A stretch of DNA of 64,000 nt from Cyanophora paradoxa (Eukaryota; Glaucocystophyceae; Cyanophorales; Cyanophoraceae), in contig QPMI01000161.1 of NCBI GenBank assembly GCA_004431415.1, positions 148,461 through 212,460 on the forward strand, read 5' to 3'. A program made the position numbers and the translations under genes. This document shows positions 1 through 9,745 of this stretch, piece by piece. Each line of letters opens with the position of its first letter. Within the stretch, counting starts at the first letter, position 1. The notes under the pieces are model-generated. The model ran no database searches and was not told the DNA's origin. It saw nothing but the letters and a program-made list of their open reading frames with translations.

Positions 1-3
1 CCG

Positions 4-642
4 GTGGCCGTGCTGGGCCCCCTCGCCGCCCTCCGCCGCCTCGCCGCGCCCCTCGCCGCCACCCTCCGCTCCCTCTCCTCCCGCCCCGACCGCCCCGCCC
101 GGACCGCTTCTCCCTCCGCATCCCCTACCCCACGCCCCGCCCCGCCCCGCCTCGCCCCGGCCCCTCCCGCCCCACCCTCGGCCCTCGTCATCGTCTCCCC
201 CTCGCCGGCCCTCCGTCGGGCCGCCTCGGAGCACGGGCGCGCCGCCGGCTGCTCCGCCGTCTTCGCTGCCGCCTCCCCGCGGCCGCCCGCGCTGCCCTCG
301 CCCTCCACCTCGCCGCCCCTGGCCCCGGCGCCGCCCTCCGCCGCCGCGGCGCCCGCCCTCCTCCTCGTCGACGCCCGCGCGCTGCCGCCGGCGCTGTCCC
401 CCCGGGACTCGGCCCCCCTGGCCGAGCTCTGCGCGGCCGCCCCGGGGGCCGCCCTCCTCCACCTCGCGCACCCCCTCTGCCCCTCCCCGGCGCCCCCGGC
501 CCCGCCCTTCCTCGCCTCCCTGCCCCGGCCCCTCTGCCCCGCCGCCCTCCTCGCCGCCCTCCTGCCCCCCTCCAGCGCCCCCTCGCCCGGCTCGGAGGTC
601 CCCCCTCTCCCCACCGCCTCGGCGGCTCGCGCTCAAGCCTGA
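4..642 (+). CDS. Partial Ala/Pro-rich ORF, possibly the C-terminal end of a hybrid histidine kinase-like protein
   Basis: The open frame runs into the left window edge and stops at 640-642, so only a C-terminal part is visible. It is dominated by Ala, Pro, Leu and Arg. Two faint hints point to a histidine-kinase end. An LAALRRLAAPLAATLRSL stretch is followed in another frame by RFSLRIPYP, like the end of an HATPase domain. A later hydrophobic series (SALVIVSP, PALLLVDARAL, LPRPLCPAALLAALL) has the spacing of receiver-domain beta strands and the terminal KP-loop. The G-box glycines and phospho-acceptor Asp are not convincing, so the domain would be degenerate. Composition alone could also produce this pattern. 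I do not recognise the gene with confidence. Confidence 0.3.
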   Translation: MAVLGPLAALRRLAAPLAATLRSLSSRPDRPARTASPSASPTPRPAPPRLAPAPPAPPSALVIVSPSPALRRAASEHGRAAGCSAVFAAASPRPPALPSPSTSPPLAPAPPSAAAAPALLLVDARALPPALSPRDSAPLAELCAAAPGAALLHLAHPLCPSPAPPAPPFLASLPRPLCPAALLAALLPPSSAPSPGSEVPPLPTASAARAQA

Positions 643-703
643 TGCCCTCACGGCCCTCCAAAGCCGGCGCGTGCCCCGCCGCCAAGTCCGCGGTAGAGGA
701 TGC

Positions 704-731
704 AACACACACACACACGCGCGCGCGCGCG
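704..731. repeat. (CA)n-(CG)n dinucleotide microsatellite
   Basis: A run of CA dinucleotides passes directly into CG dinucleotides just after the stop of the partial gene. Alternating purine-pyrimidine tracts of this kind can adopt Z-DNA. It probably lies in the 3' flank. Confidence 0.85.
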
Positions 732-842
732 GACTTTCATCGACTAGAAGGAGAATCTAATTTGCACGACGTCGGCGTGCACACTGCTCGTACTCGCTCG
801 CACCCGAATCGCCGTAGTGCGCGTCACTTTCGAATTCGCTGA

Positions 843-1610
843 ATGTTTTTGCTTCTGACAGTGACTAAATATTTATATTTACATGTCCTAGTGGCGTTCA
901 ACGGTTGATGTAGGCAGGCCGCTTGGTCGGTTCAAACTCGCGAAACATAGTTCGACGGTTTCTTGCAAAAAAATGTACACGTAAACGTTCCCCCTGGGTG
1001 TACCTTAAGCTTAGTAGTGTCGACGTCATGTTCATTCTAATTACCAAAACAGCTATACTATAGCTAAGATATATTGTACTGTAATTATAACTTGTCAGTG
1101 ACAGCCGACTCGGCGAACTTCGGAAATCAATCTTTTCGCAACCGTTGAATTCGAACGTTAGCTATAGCGCGTAGTCGCCAGTTTCTAGATCTTTTTCCAG
1201 ATTCAATCGTAATGATTCCGAGCTCGATCCGATGATCGCGAGTTTTTTTGTCACAGTGTGTCCAAATATAATCATGCAACCACCGTGGCACGCCGTGACG
1301 TGCACCGTCCCGGTATACCGCGGTACTACGGTACGAGTTACTGAGTGAGACACCACCAGAGACCCCGGGCCCGACGTCGACAGTGACTGGCCAGGTGGTA
1401 CTCGCGATCGGTATGCATCTCAAATTTAAAGATGTGAATTCTTAGTTACATGCAGAACCCGAAGGCTCAAGATCACGAATATTCCAACTAGATCTCATGA
1501 ATATTACCAATAACTAGATCCTGATCACCACTCGAGCTCAGCACAGCGGCCTCTCCTGCAGTCTCCTGCAGAGGCCGGCTGTACTAGACTACCGGCTGTA
1601 CTAGACTAGG
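843..1610. other. AT-richer gene-free spacer with short tandem duplications
   Basis: No coding frame with sensible composition is visible, and base composition drops sharply from the GC-rich genes on both sides. It contains two short perfect tandem duplications. A 10-bp unit tctcctgcag occurs at 1552-1561 and 1562-1571. A 17-bp unit beginning ccggctgtactagac occurs at 1575-1591 and 1592-1608. There is also an imperfect direct repeat (gaatatt...aactagatc) around 1477-1520. The spacer lies between the ends of two convergent genes. Confidence 0.6.
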
Positions 1611-1714
1611 TTACCAGGCTATGCAACTTGGCGGGAGCAATTGCAAGCAAGAAGCGTATACGCTCGCAGGGCACTGCGGATGCAGCAGGGGGCGCGTGGG
1701 CGCCGAGGCCAGCG

Positions 1715-4622
1715 CTATCGGGCGCCGGCAGAGGCGGCCTGCGGGCTGAAGGTGGCGGCTCGGAGGAGGCCCCCCCGGGGGGCAGCGGCTGGCTCGGGGG
1801 CGCGGGGCGGGGCGGCGGCTGCCGCCTCGGGCCTCGCGGCCGCTGCCCTCACCAAAGACGGGGAGAGGGAGCGGGCCTCGGCGGGCCCCTCCAGCTCCAG
1901 CAGCCGCCCCCGAGGCTGCCCCGACGTCGCCCCCTCCACGCCCGCCCCGCCCTGCCAGGCCGACCCCGAGGGCGAGCCGGCGGCGCTCGGGACGGAGGCG
2001 GAGGCGGGGCGGGGCGGCTGCGGGGAGAGGGAGATGGCGCGGCGCGTCGGGTCGCGCACGAGGCGCGAGAGGCCCCGCCCGATGCTCTGCAGCACCCGCT
2101 TCAACCGCGCCGAGCGCCTGCGCGGCTCCGGCGACGCCGCCGCCGCCGCCGCCGCCGCCGGCTGCTGCAGGGGGCCGCCGGCGGGGCGGAGGCGGGGGAG
2201 GCCGACGGGCTCTCCGGGGAAGAAGGGGCCTCCGACGCCGGCCAGCCGGCCCCGCTACCCCCGCCCCGCCCCTCTGCGAGGGCGTGCGGCTCGCGGCGAG
2301 GGAGCCGGCGACAGGGGTGCCCCGCCACTCCTCCGCATCCTCGCCCTCGCCCTCAGCCTCCGGCGGCTCGGGGTGGGGCACAGGGCGGGGTCGGGTACGA
2401 AGGAGGGAAGAGGGGGTAGGGGAGGGGCGCGCCGCGGGGGCGGCGAGCAGGGGGAGCCCCCGAGGGCCCGAAGAAGGAGTCCACGAGGGACTCTGCCGAG
2501 GGCGGCGCCGGCGGGGGCGGGGCCGGCTCGGGGGCGGGCGGGGGCGGGCGGTGCGAGGGGCCGGGGCCCCCGCCACGCGCCGGCCGGCCGCGCTCCGAGG
2601 CCGGGGGGTCCACGTCCGGGGAGCCGGGGAGGCGGGGGCCGGGGCCCACGCCGGCCTCGGGCGCCGGGCGCGCGGTGGCGCCGGGGGCGGAGCGGGAGGT
2701 GGGGAGGCACCCCGCGGGGGCAGGGGGAGCAGCAGGTCCCCGGGGGCAGGGCGGCGGGGGCCGAGAGCGAGGGTGCGCTCACGCGGGAGGAGGAGGGCCC
2801 GGAGGAGGGTGGTGGGGGAGGACGGGGAGGGCCCGCCGGGCGAGCGCCGCGTGCCGCCAGACGCTCGCCATCGCCGCCTCCACCGCCCCCTGCCCGCGCG
2901 CCCCGCCCCGTCCGAGTCAGAGCACCGCAGGCGCGGAAGCAACGCGGGGCGGGGCGGCGGGGCGGACCGGAGGGCGCGGCGGGTGTGGGCGAGGTCCCTC
3001 GCGGCGCCCGCCACCGCCGCCCGCGCCGCCTCGTCCGCACCGTCCCGCCCCGCCTCCAGCTCCTCCTCCCTGGCGCGACGCCGGTCGGCAGGTGAGAGAG
3101 GTTGGGGGCGGGGCGGGGCGCCTGGCGAGGGGCACCGGAGGCGGGCGGCGGCGGCGCAGCGGCGCTCGGCCTCCAGCAGCGCCGCGAGCTCGCGGCGCAG
3201 GGCCGAGCGCTCGACCTCGCGCACCAGCGCCGCGGCCGCCCCGTCGACGCGGTCGCCCTAGAGGACGAGGTGACGCTGGAGGCTCGAGACGGGCGGTGCG
3301 GCAGAGAGGGCCGACCTGGAGGCGGGCGAGGTGGACGGTGCGGGAGGGGCAGGCGACGCGGTGCGCCTCGACGGCGTCGCGCGTCCCCCGGAAGAGGCAG
3401 CCGTCCGCGGCGTACGCGCACGCCGCCCGCCCGCACGCCACGCCGTGCTCCGCGTGGTGCACCCGCAGCACCGGCCCGCACTCGCCCGCCCCGTTCGGGC
3501 ACGGCAGCGGCTCGTACGGGCAGACCGCGCGGTGCTGCGGGAGCCTGCGGGCGGCTCGGCTCGGTGGGAGCAGCGCGCGAGCGGCTGAGAAGAGGCGCAC
3601 TCGCGGAGGCAGACGCGGGCGGTGCAGCCGCGGATGGCGTTGGCGCAGGGCCCCGGCCGCAGCGCGCAGACCCGGTTGTGCTCCGCGCACTGGCGGCTGC
3701 GGAGGCGCTCCTGGCAGAAGGGGCACACCACCGGCCTCTCCGTGCACCGCAGCAGGTGCTGCGGCAGCTCCGAGCGCACGATCCGCCCGCACGTCCCGTC
3801 TGCGCCGCCCCGCAGCGCCCGAGGCCGAGTGAGGAGGCCGTAACGGGAAGGCGGCAGAGGGGAGGGGAGGCTGCGGGGCGGACCGCCGTGGGGGCAGGAG
3901 ACGGGGAGCCACGGGCACTCCTCGTCGTGCCTCTGGCGCTCGCTGAGCACGCCGGTCCACCCGCACCCTAAGTCGGCGCGCTTGCAGCGGATGCGCAGCC
4001 GCCCGATGGCCGCCTGCAGCTCCGGCAGCGGCCGCAGCGGCTCCTCCGGCTGCAGCGGCTGCCGGCACGACGGGCACGAGGGCGCGACCTGCAGCCACTT
4101 CCTGAGGCACCGCCTGCAGAAGCGGTGGTGCCGGCTGCACGCCTCCACGGGGCTGTCTGCGGGGCCGGAGGGTCGGCGGAGCGCGCGCCGCGTTCGTGGG
4201 CGAGGGGAGGGAAGCGAAGCGTGCGAGTCTCTCGCAGACGGAGGATCTGTTTCTAGGGCGATGGCGCAACCCGCCGTTCGCACGCCGGCAGCGGAGGGAT
4301 GGCCGGAAAGCGAAAACGACCCGGGTCGGATAGCGGGAGCCCCACGTAGGCGCAAGCGAAGACACACCTAGCACGTCGATACAGATGTTGCAGGTGTAGT
4401 CCTCTGGCGGCGCGTCGAGGAAGAGCGCCGAGCTGAGCGCGCCCAGCTGCAGGATCAGCGATCGGGGGCCTCACACTCGAGGCGAGTGGGGGCGGCCGAC
4501 GCAACTGGAGACCCATCTCAGCCGCGTTTCCTTGCGGCGCAGGGCGCTCCGCAGTTGCTTCGGAAGCGCCGGAAGCCCGAACGCTATCGATAAGCAACTG
4601 GGGGTTTCTTGTTGGCAGCCAT
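1715..4622 (-). CDS. RING finger / TRAF-type zinc-finger protein (probable E3 ubiquitin ligase)
   Basis: The N-terminal half has a split RING: CNICIDVL just before an intron near 4371, then CSRHHRFCRRCLRKW and CPSCRQPL in the next exon (about 4160-4040). Several TRAF-type zinc fingers follow, with Cys/His pairs in CKRADLGCGW, HDEECPWLPVSC, LPQHLLRC-VVCPFC, CAEHNRVC, CPYEPLPC and CAYAADGCLF (about 4030-3300). Downstream exons read as a charged helical segment (VREVERSALRRELAALLEAE, EEELEAGRDGADEAA) and then a long low-complexity Ala/Pro/Ser-rich tail ending at 1715. TRAF-type RING proteins of this layout are usually ubiquitin ligases or scaffolds; no MATH domain is visible. The start at 4622 (MAANKKPP joined to LGALSSALFLDAPPEDY) is a guess based on a phase-0 intron. 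The gene is head to head with the desaturase, 178 bp away. Exon borders in the low-complexity tail are uncertain. Confidence 0.75.
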
Positions 4623-4799
4623 TTGCAGCTGGGTCCTAGCTAGCTACAGCCGAGGCCGCCCCCGCTCGGGCCCGCCTCAGAGGTCCGCAACGCCTGCCAG
4701 CTTCTCGGTGTACCCCTGCAACCACGCTGCACGCTGCACGTGCACCGCAGACGGGCCCGGTGCACAGCTAGCATAGCTATTAAAAAGTAGAACGGCGCG
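4623..4799. promoter_or_regulatory. Divergent intergenic region between RING/TRAF and desaturase genes
   Basis: About 177 bp separates the two divergent start codons and so must hold both promoters. A tattaaaa box lies about 20 bp before the desaturase ATG, too close to be a conventional TATA box for a transcript with any 5' UTR. Two copies of tagctagcta/gctagcat-type palindromes are present. Assignment is by position only. Confidence 0.4.
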
Positions 4800-7307
4800 A
4801 TGGGGTCGCGCACGAGGACCGCCAGCTTCGTGCCCGCGGCGCCTGCAGCTGCACCGCCGAGCGGCGTGGAGCTGCAGCGCAGCGGGTTCTTCCGCGGCGA
4901 CTGCGCCCTAGCGGTCCGCGCGAGGCGCGCGCGCCCGGTGCGGAACCGACGGCCGAAGGCCGCTGCGGCGCCGGCGGCCGCGGCTGACGCGGCGGTCTTC
5001 ACTGCGCCGAGCGCGGAGCTTGCGTCTGAAGAGCGCAAGAAGGTGGTCGTCGTGGGAGCCGGCTGGGCCGGCCTGGCGGCCGCGTACGAGCTCAGCAAGC
5101 GGCGGGACGTGGACGTGACCCTCGTCGAGGCCGGCAGCAGCGTGCGCCCCGCCCCGCCCCAGCTAGCGCTCCGCGCATCGGACCTGCCTTGACCGCGGCC
5201 TGCACCGTGCCGTGCTTGCAGCTGGGCGGGCTTGCGAGCGGGTGGCGGACGGCGCAGGGCCGGAGCGTCGAGGCGGGGGTGCACGGGTTCTGGCGGCAGT
5301 ACAACAACATCTTCCGCATCGTCGACGAGCTGGGGATCGAACCTTTCACGGACCCCGTCGAGCAGGCCTTCTACGGCCTCGAGCGCCTTGAGGCCGTCTG
5401 GTACCCCCGGCGCCCTGCCCCCCCGCCCCTCCCCCCCCCCTCCCCCCTCGATCTGAACGCCATAACTCCGCAGGCCGGTTTTCGGGAAGCTCCCTAAGCT
5501 GCCCGCCCCGCTGGGCTCCTTCCAGTACGTCAAGGTTCGAGTGGCCCCACCCGCCTCCTCCCCCCTGCCGCCGCACCTTGTACCCCCCCCTCCCCGCCTC
5601 CTCCCCCCCTGCCGCCGCACGTGCACCCTGTACCCTCCACTGTGTGACGCCCCAGCAGTACGAAACCGTACCCCTGGTGGACAGGCTGTCAGCGTGGGGC
5701 GCGATCGGCCCCCTCGCCGACTTCGACAACAGCAACGAGGCCTGGAGCCGCTACGACAAGGCGAGCGAGCGCCGTACCCCCCTCAAACTTCTCCCCACCT
5801 CAAATATAGACGAACCGGCCCAGATCTCGGCGCGGGATCTTTTCCGCGCCTGCGGCGTCTCGCGGCGGCTCTACGAGGAGGTCCTTAACCCGATGCTCCT
5901 CGTTCGTGCAGTACCCCCCGGCGCGGCCCGAGTCCCCGTGCCCCCTCAACCTTCCCCCCACTCCAGTTCGGCCTGTTCGCGCCGGGGGAGGAGTGCAGCG
6001 CGGCGGCGGCCCTCTCGATGTCCCTTTTCTTCATCCTGGGGCAGCACGACGCGTTCGACGCCCGCTACGCCAGGCGAGCGCGCGCCCTTTTGTTCGAGGG
6101 TGTACCCCTCGAGCTCTTCGTGGCGGTCTGGACTGAGATTGGTCCAGGGGCCCTGTCTCGGAGGTCATCTTCCGGCCGCTGCGGGAGGCGATCGAGGCGA
6201 GGGGGGGCAGACTCTGCTCGGGTACGCGCGTCGCGGACGTGCTGCTGGGCCCCGGCGGGGCGGCGGTCGGGCTCGCCTGCGAGGGGGCCTTCGAGGGGGT
6301 GCTGGAGTGCGACGCGGTCGTCTTCGCGGTGGGCGTGTCGGCCATGCAGCGCATCGTGGCGGGGAGCGCGGTCCGCCCTCCACCACCCCTCCCTTCCTCC
6401 TCTCCTCCATCATCCTTCTTCCCAGGCGCTCCGCGGCCGGCCGGACTTCCGGGCGGTGTCGGACCTGAGGGCAGTGGACTGCCTGGCGACGCGGCTCTGG
6501 CTGGAGGGCGGGGGGCCCCTGCCCCACGCCGCCAACGCCTGCCGCCACCCGGACCCCTCCACAGGGTGCCCCGCGTCCCGCCCGGCGGCCACCCCGCTCT
6601 CTGAAGCAGCGATGTGCCGCGGCAGGTTCACGGTCTTCGACGTGGGCCAGCTGCACGACGAGTACAGGGGGAGCTCGAGCTCGGGCGGCTCCGAGACGGT
6701 CCTCGAGGTCGACTACTGTTCGTGCCCCTCGCTCTTCGATGCCACCCGCCTGGGCGTCCCGCACGCGTGACCCCTCCTCTGGGGGCGCAGACCACAGCGC
6801 GCAGCTGCTGGCGCTGGACGACGAGGCGGCGGCGGCGCACTCGCTGGAGAACGTGCGGCGCATCTTCCCCCACCTCCGCCCCGCCCGCCTCCTCGACTCC
6901 GCCGTCGTCCGCCTGCCGCGCGCCGTCACCCACTTCTACCCGGGGTCCGCCCCTCCGCCCCTGCCTGCCCGCCCTCGTCCCTCTCCTTTCCTCACCTCCT
7001 CCCTTGCTTGGCTCGCAGGGCGCACCAGCACCTGCTGCGGGAGCGGACCTCCATCCCCAACGTCTTCGCCGCCGGCGACTGGGTCCGCGGCGGGGCCCGC
7101 ATGGAGGACGCCTGGTCCCAGGAGAAGGCCGCCGCCACGGGCCTGCGCGCCGCCGCCGCCGCCCTCGACGCCCTCGGCCTCCCGGGGCCCTGGCCCCGGC
7201 CCCTCCCCCTCGACGACCCCGAGCCCCACATCCTCGCCGCCCGCGCCGCCGCCGCCCGCCTCCGCGCCGCCCTCCCCGTCCCCCTGCCACCCGACTTCCT
7301 CTTCTGA
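4800..7307 (+). CDS. Plastid carotenoid-desaturase-family FAD oxidoreductase (amine-oxidase fold)
   Basis: The N-terminus looks like a simple transit peptide (TASFVPAAPAAAP, then Ala/Arg-rich to about residue 75). The dinucleotide-binding motif KKVVVVGAGWAGLAAAYEL follows, with Glu at the end of the second strand (VTLVEAGSS) and, across an intron, LGGLASGW and GVHGFWRQYNNIF. Conserved-looking later blocks are FGKLPKLPAPLGSFQYV, SARDLFRACGVSRRLYEE, FGLFAPGEECSAAAALSMS, EVIFRPLREAIEARGG and, near the end, the FAD-proximal block IPNVFAAGDWVRGGARMEDA. It resembles zeta-carotene desaturase/CrtU-like relatives, but I cannot say which carotenoid or quinone it uses. About ten short introns are needed. 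One donor is GTACCCCC at 5401, and two introns appear to be GC-AG (donors at 5761 and 6074). The 3' 236 bp is duplicated in inverted orientation at 17427-17662. Confidence 0.85.
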
Positions 7308-7788
7308 TAGATACGCTCTAACAAATAACAATAACACCTCGCGCTACATTGCAAGGGGGGGTACCCCCTCCCTTGCTCCCCTGGTGAGTTGGTGCGGCGT
7401 ACTTTCTGTGTTAGCAATTTTTCTAAGATGCGATTCTTTGCATGCGCTCTCGTATAGGTGTGATCGCATCGTAGCCGCTGCGAGCGGCGAAAAAAAATGC
7501 AGGGGCGGGGCTGCGCAAACATGTCGAGGTCGCGCCTCACCTGCTATTGCTATACGCGCCGGACCACGTGCTCCTGATTGCTCTCGATGCGTTCTACAAA
7601 CTTTGTCATACATGCCCGGGCTCGAGAAGCGGCGTACGTCGCGCTAGACCGCCTCAGGTACCTGTTGTACCGGGCGCCGGAAAAAAGCGCTCCTGAGAGT
7701 TTGTGGAATTCGCTTTGACGCACCCCCCTGCAAGTGCACCCCCCTGCCGTACCCGTACTTCGTTCTCCTCAGAATCTCCTGCGTCGTC

Positions 7789-8199
7789 ATGGCCCTTCGC
7801 CCGGGGCCGCGGCCGACAGACGCAGTCGCAACTGAAGTTGAGCTGTGCTCGAGCTCGCGTCCTTGCTCCGACCCCCGCGGCTGCGGGAAGCACTTCACTC
7901 GGCAGGACAACCTGTACAAGCACATTCGTCAGTGCAGAAAGAAGGCGCCCGCGACGCCGCTTTCCGGTGCGCGCCGCTTGGCCGAGCTCGAGTGTGCGCC
8001 GATGGTTATGAGTGCCCCGCGCCCGCCGCCCGCAAGATCCGAGCTCGGCGTTTGCGATCGTTTCAGACATTCCACGCTCTTGCTCGCGCGCCTAGGTGAG
8101 CTCGCGCGCCTCCCGGCAATCCCGAGCTGGGCATGCACACTCGAGCTCGCCGACGGCTCTGACAAGGCCGCTCGGGTGCAGATCTTGCCATGTCGTTGA
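7789..8199 (+). CDS. Short ORF with a single C2H2/C2HC-type zinc finger
   Basis: An ATG-initiated 136-codon frame contains one clear finger core, CGKHFTRQDNLYKHIRQC, preceded by a Cys a few residues upstream (RPCSDPRG). The GCGKxFTRxDNLxxH pattern is that of fungal-type and TFIIIA-like C2H2 fingers; the last ligand is Cys rather than His. The rest of the frame is low in recognisable features and runs up to a block of tandem repeats. It may be one exon of a larger spliced gene, or a remnant captured next to the repeats. Confidence 0.45.
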   Translation: MALRPGPRPTDAVATEVELCSSSRPCSDPRGCGKHFTRQDNLYKHIRQCRKKAPATPLSGARRLAELECAPMVMSAPRPPPARSELGVCDRFRHSTLLLARLGELARLPAIPSWACTLELADGSDKAARVQILPCR

Positions 8200-8500
8200 G
8201 CAATTCGTCTTGCGCATCTTCTAGATCCCATCCGGAAGGCGAGCTCGCGCGCTATAGGGCGTGCGCCGCGCGCGGCCACCTCTCTGACTGGGCGCCCGGT
8301 TGCAGATCGCGGCCTGCCGTCTGCTGTCGCTTCGAGCACTTCTTCTTCTTCTCAACCAGAAGGCGAGCTCGCGCGCCGGCCGCACAACTAGCGCCAAGAG
8401 CTCGTGCGGCGCGCGCGGCCACCTCTCTGACTGGGCGCCCGGTTGCAGATCGCGGCCTGTCGTCGAACAGCTTCTCATGCGCATCTTCTTCTCAGCCCAC
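8187..8500. repeat. GC-rich tandem repeat, about 137-bp unit, roughly 2.5 copies
   Basis: Units begin near 8187, 8324 and 8460 with variants of tcgttgagcaattcgtc / tcgcttcgagcacttctt / tcgtcgaacagcttctc, then run through gaaggcgagctcgcgcgc. They share a nearly identical block, ggccacctctctgactgggc, that continues to gcagatcgcggcctg (about 8274-8315 and 8418-8459). The repeats abut the C2H2 ORF, and the gagctcgcgcgc word also recurs inside that ORF near 8098. Confidence 0.75.
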
Positions 8501-8594
8501 GGTGAGTTGCGCTCCCACTTCTCCGGTGGGGCCTCGAGCTTGGGCCGGGCGGCGCCGGGCTAGCCCCGCCCCCGTGCCACGGCTCTCCGGGGAG

Positions 8595-9240
8595 AGCTGA
8601 CGCCTCGGCCCTGCGCAGGCTATGCGCAGGGCCCGGCGCCACCTGCCGCTCCGCCCGCTTCCTCGCCCGCCGCCCTGCCGGCTGCTTCAGCTTCGTCGAC
8701 TCCAGGTTCGCCCCGCCTCTGCTGCTGCGCACCTGGCCCAGCCGCCCCCGCTGGGCCCCGCCCCCGCACGGCCGCTGTCCCGGGCGAGCTGACGCCTCGG
8801 CTCTGCGCATGCGCAGGCTATGCGCAGGTCCCGGCGCCACCTACCTCTCCTCCCGCTTTCCCGCCCGCCGCCCCACCGGCTGCTTCAGCTCCGTCGACTC
8901 CAGGACCCGAGTCCAGGTTCGCCCCGCCGGCGCCGCTGCTGCCACGCGGGTCACCCGGCCGACCTCGCTGGGCCCCGCGCCGGCACCGCCGCTGTCCGGG
9001 GCGAGCTGACGTATACGCGAAGGGCCCGGCGCCACCTGCCGCTCCGCCCGCTTCCTCGCCCGCCGCCCTGCCGGCTGCTTCAGCTTCGTCGACTCCAGGT
9101 TCGCTCCGCCGCTGCTGCTGCGCACCTGGCCCGGCCGCCCCCGCTGGGCCCCGCCCCCGCACGGCCGCTGTCCGGGGCGAGCTGACGCCTCGGTTCTGCG
9201 CATGCGCAGGCTACGCGCAGGGCCCGGCGCCACCTGTCTC
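8595..9240. repeat. Minisatellite: about 177-214 bp unit, four copies
   Basis: The unit starts gagctgacgcctcgg followed by ctctgcgcatgcgcaggcta, with copies starting near 8595, 8789, 9003 and 9180. Each then carries gcagggcccggcgccacctg, a Cys/Pro-codon-rich stretch and cttcgtcgactccaggttcg. Copy three has lost part of the tgcgcatgcgca palindrome. Both strands have long GC-rich open frames here, but these simply follow the repeat and show no domain. The stretch 9240-9740 that follows holds no gene I can support. Confidence 0.8.
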
Positions 9241-9745
9241 TCCTTCGGATCCCGCTTTCCCGCCCGCCGCCGCCGCCGCCAGCGTCGCCACCCCACCTAC
9301 GTATACCCGCCTCGCCACCCCGCCCGCCTCGCCCGGCCGCCCGCCTTCCGCATGCCTCTCTAGCTGCCCCTTCAGCCCCCCTCCCCTGCGCCCCCCGCCT
9401 CCCCCCCAAGTACATTGCAATGTGTACCAGTACCCCCCCTTGCACCTCCGCGCGCGGCCCGCACTTGCCGATCTTGCACAGGGCCGGGCGCGGTCTGCTA
9501 GTACACAGATCCAACATGCTCGGCATACACAATGTAGAAAAAGCGCTGTCCTGCGAAAAAACGATGGCGATGCGGGGCTCCACAGCAGATGGGAGGAGGC
9601 AAGATGGAGGAAGCGAGGGTGGGAAAAGCCCGTAAAAGGGATGCCGGAGAACTTGAAGCGGGGGCGGAGGCGGGGGTGGAGGCGGGCCTGGGCGACGCCC
9701 AAGGAAGCGAGGCGAGGCGAGGGGAACGGTCGCGTGGGGGAACGG

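Noticed and set aside
1127-1423. 98-codon minus-strand frame in the AT-rich spacer
   Set aside because: No domain, no sensible splice partners and composition like non-coding flanks.
8595-9240. Regular repeats considered as a CRISPR array
   Set aside because: Unit is about 200 bp with no short conserved repeat separating unique spacers, and the context is an intron-rich eukaryotic genome.
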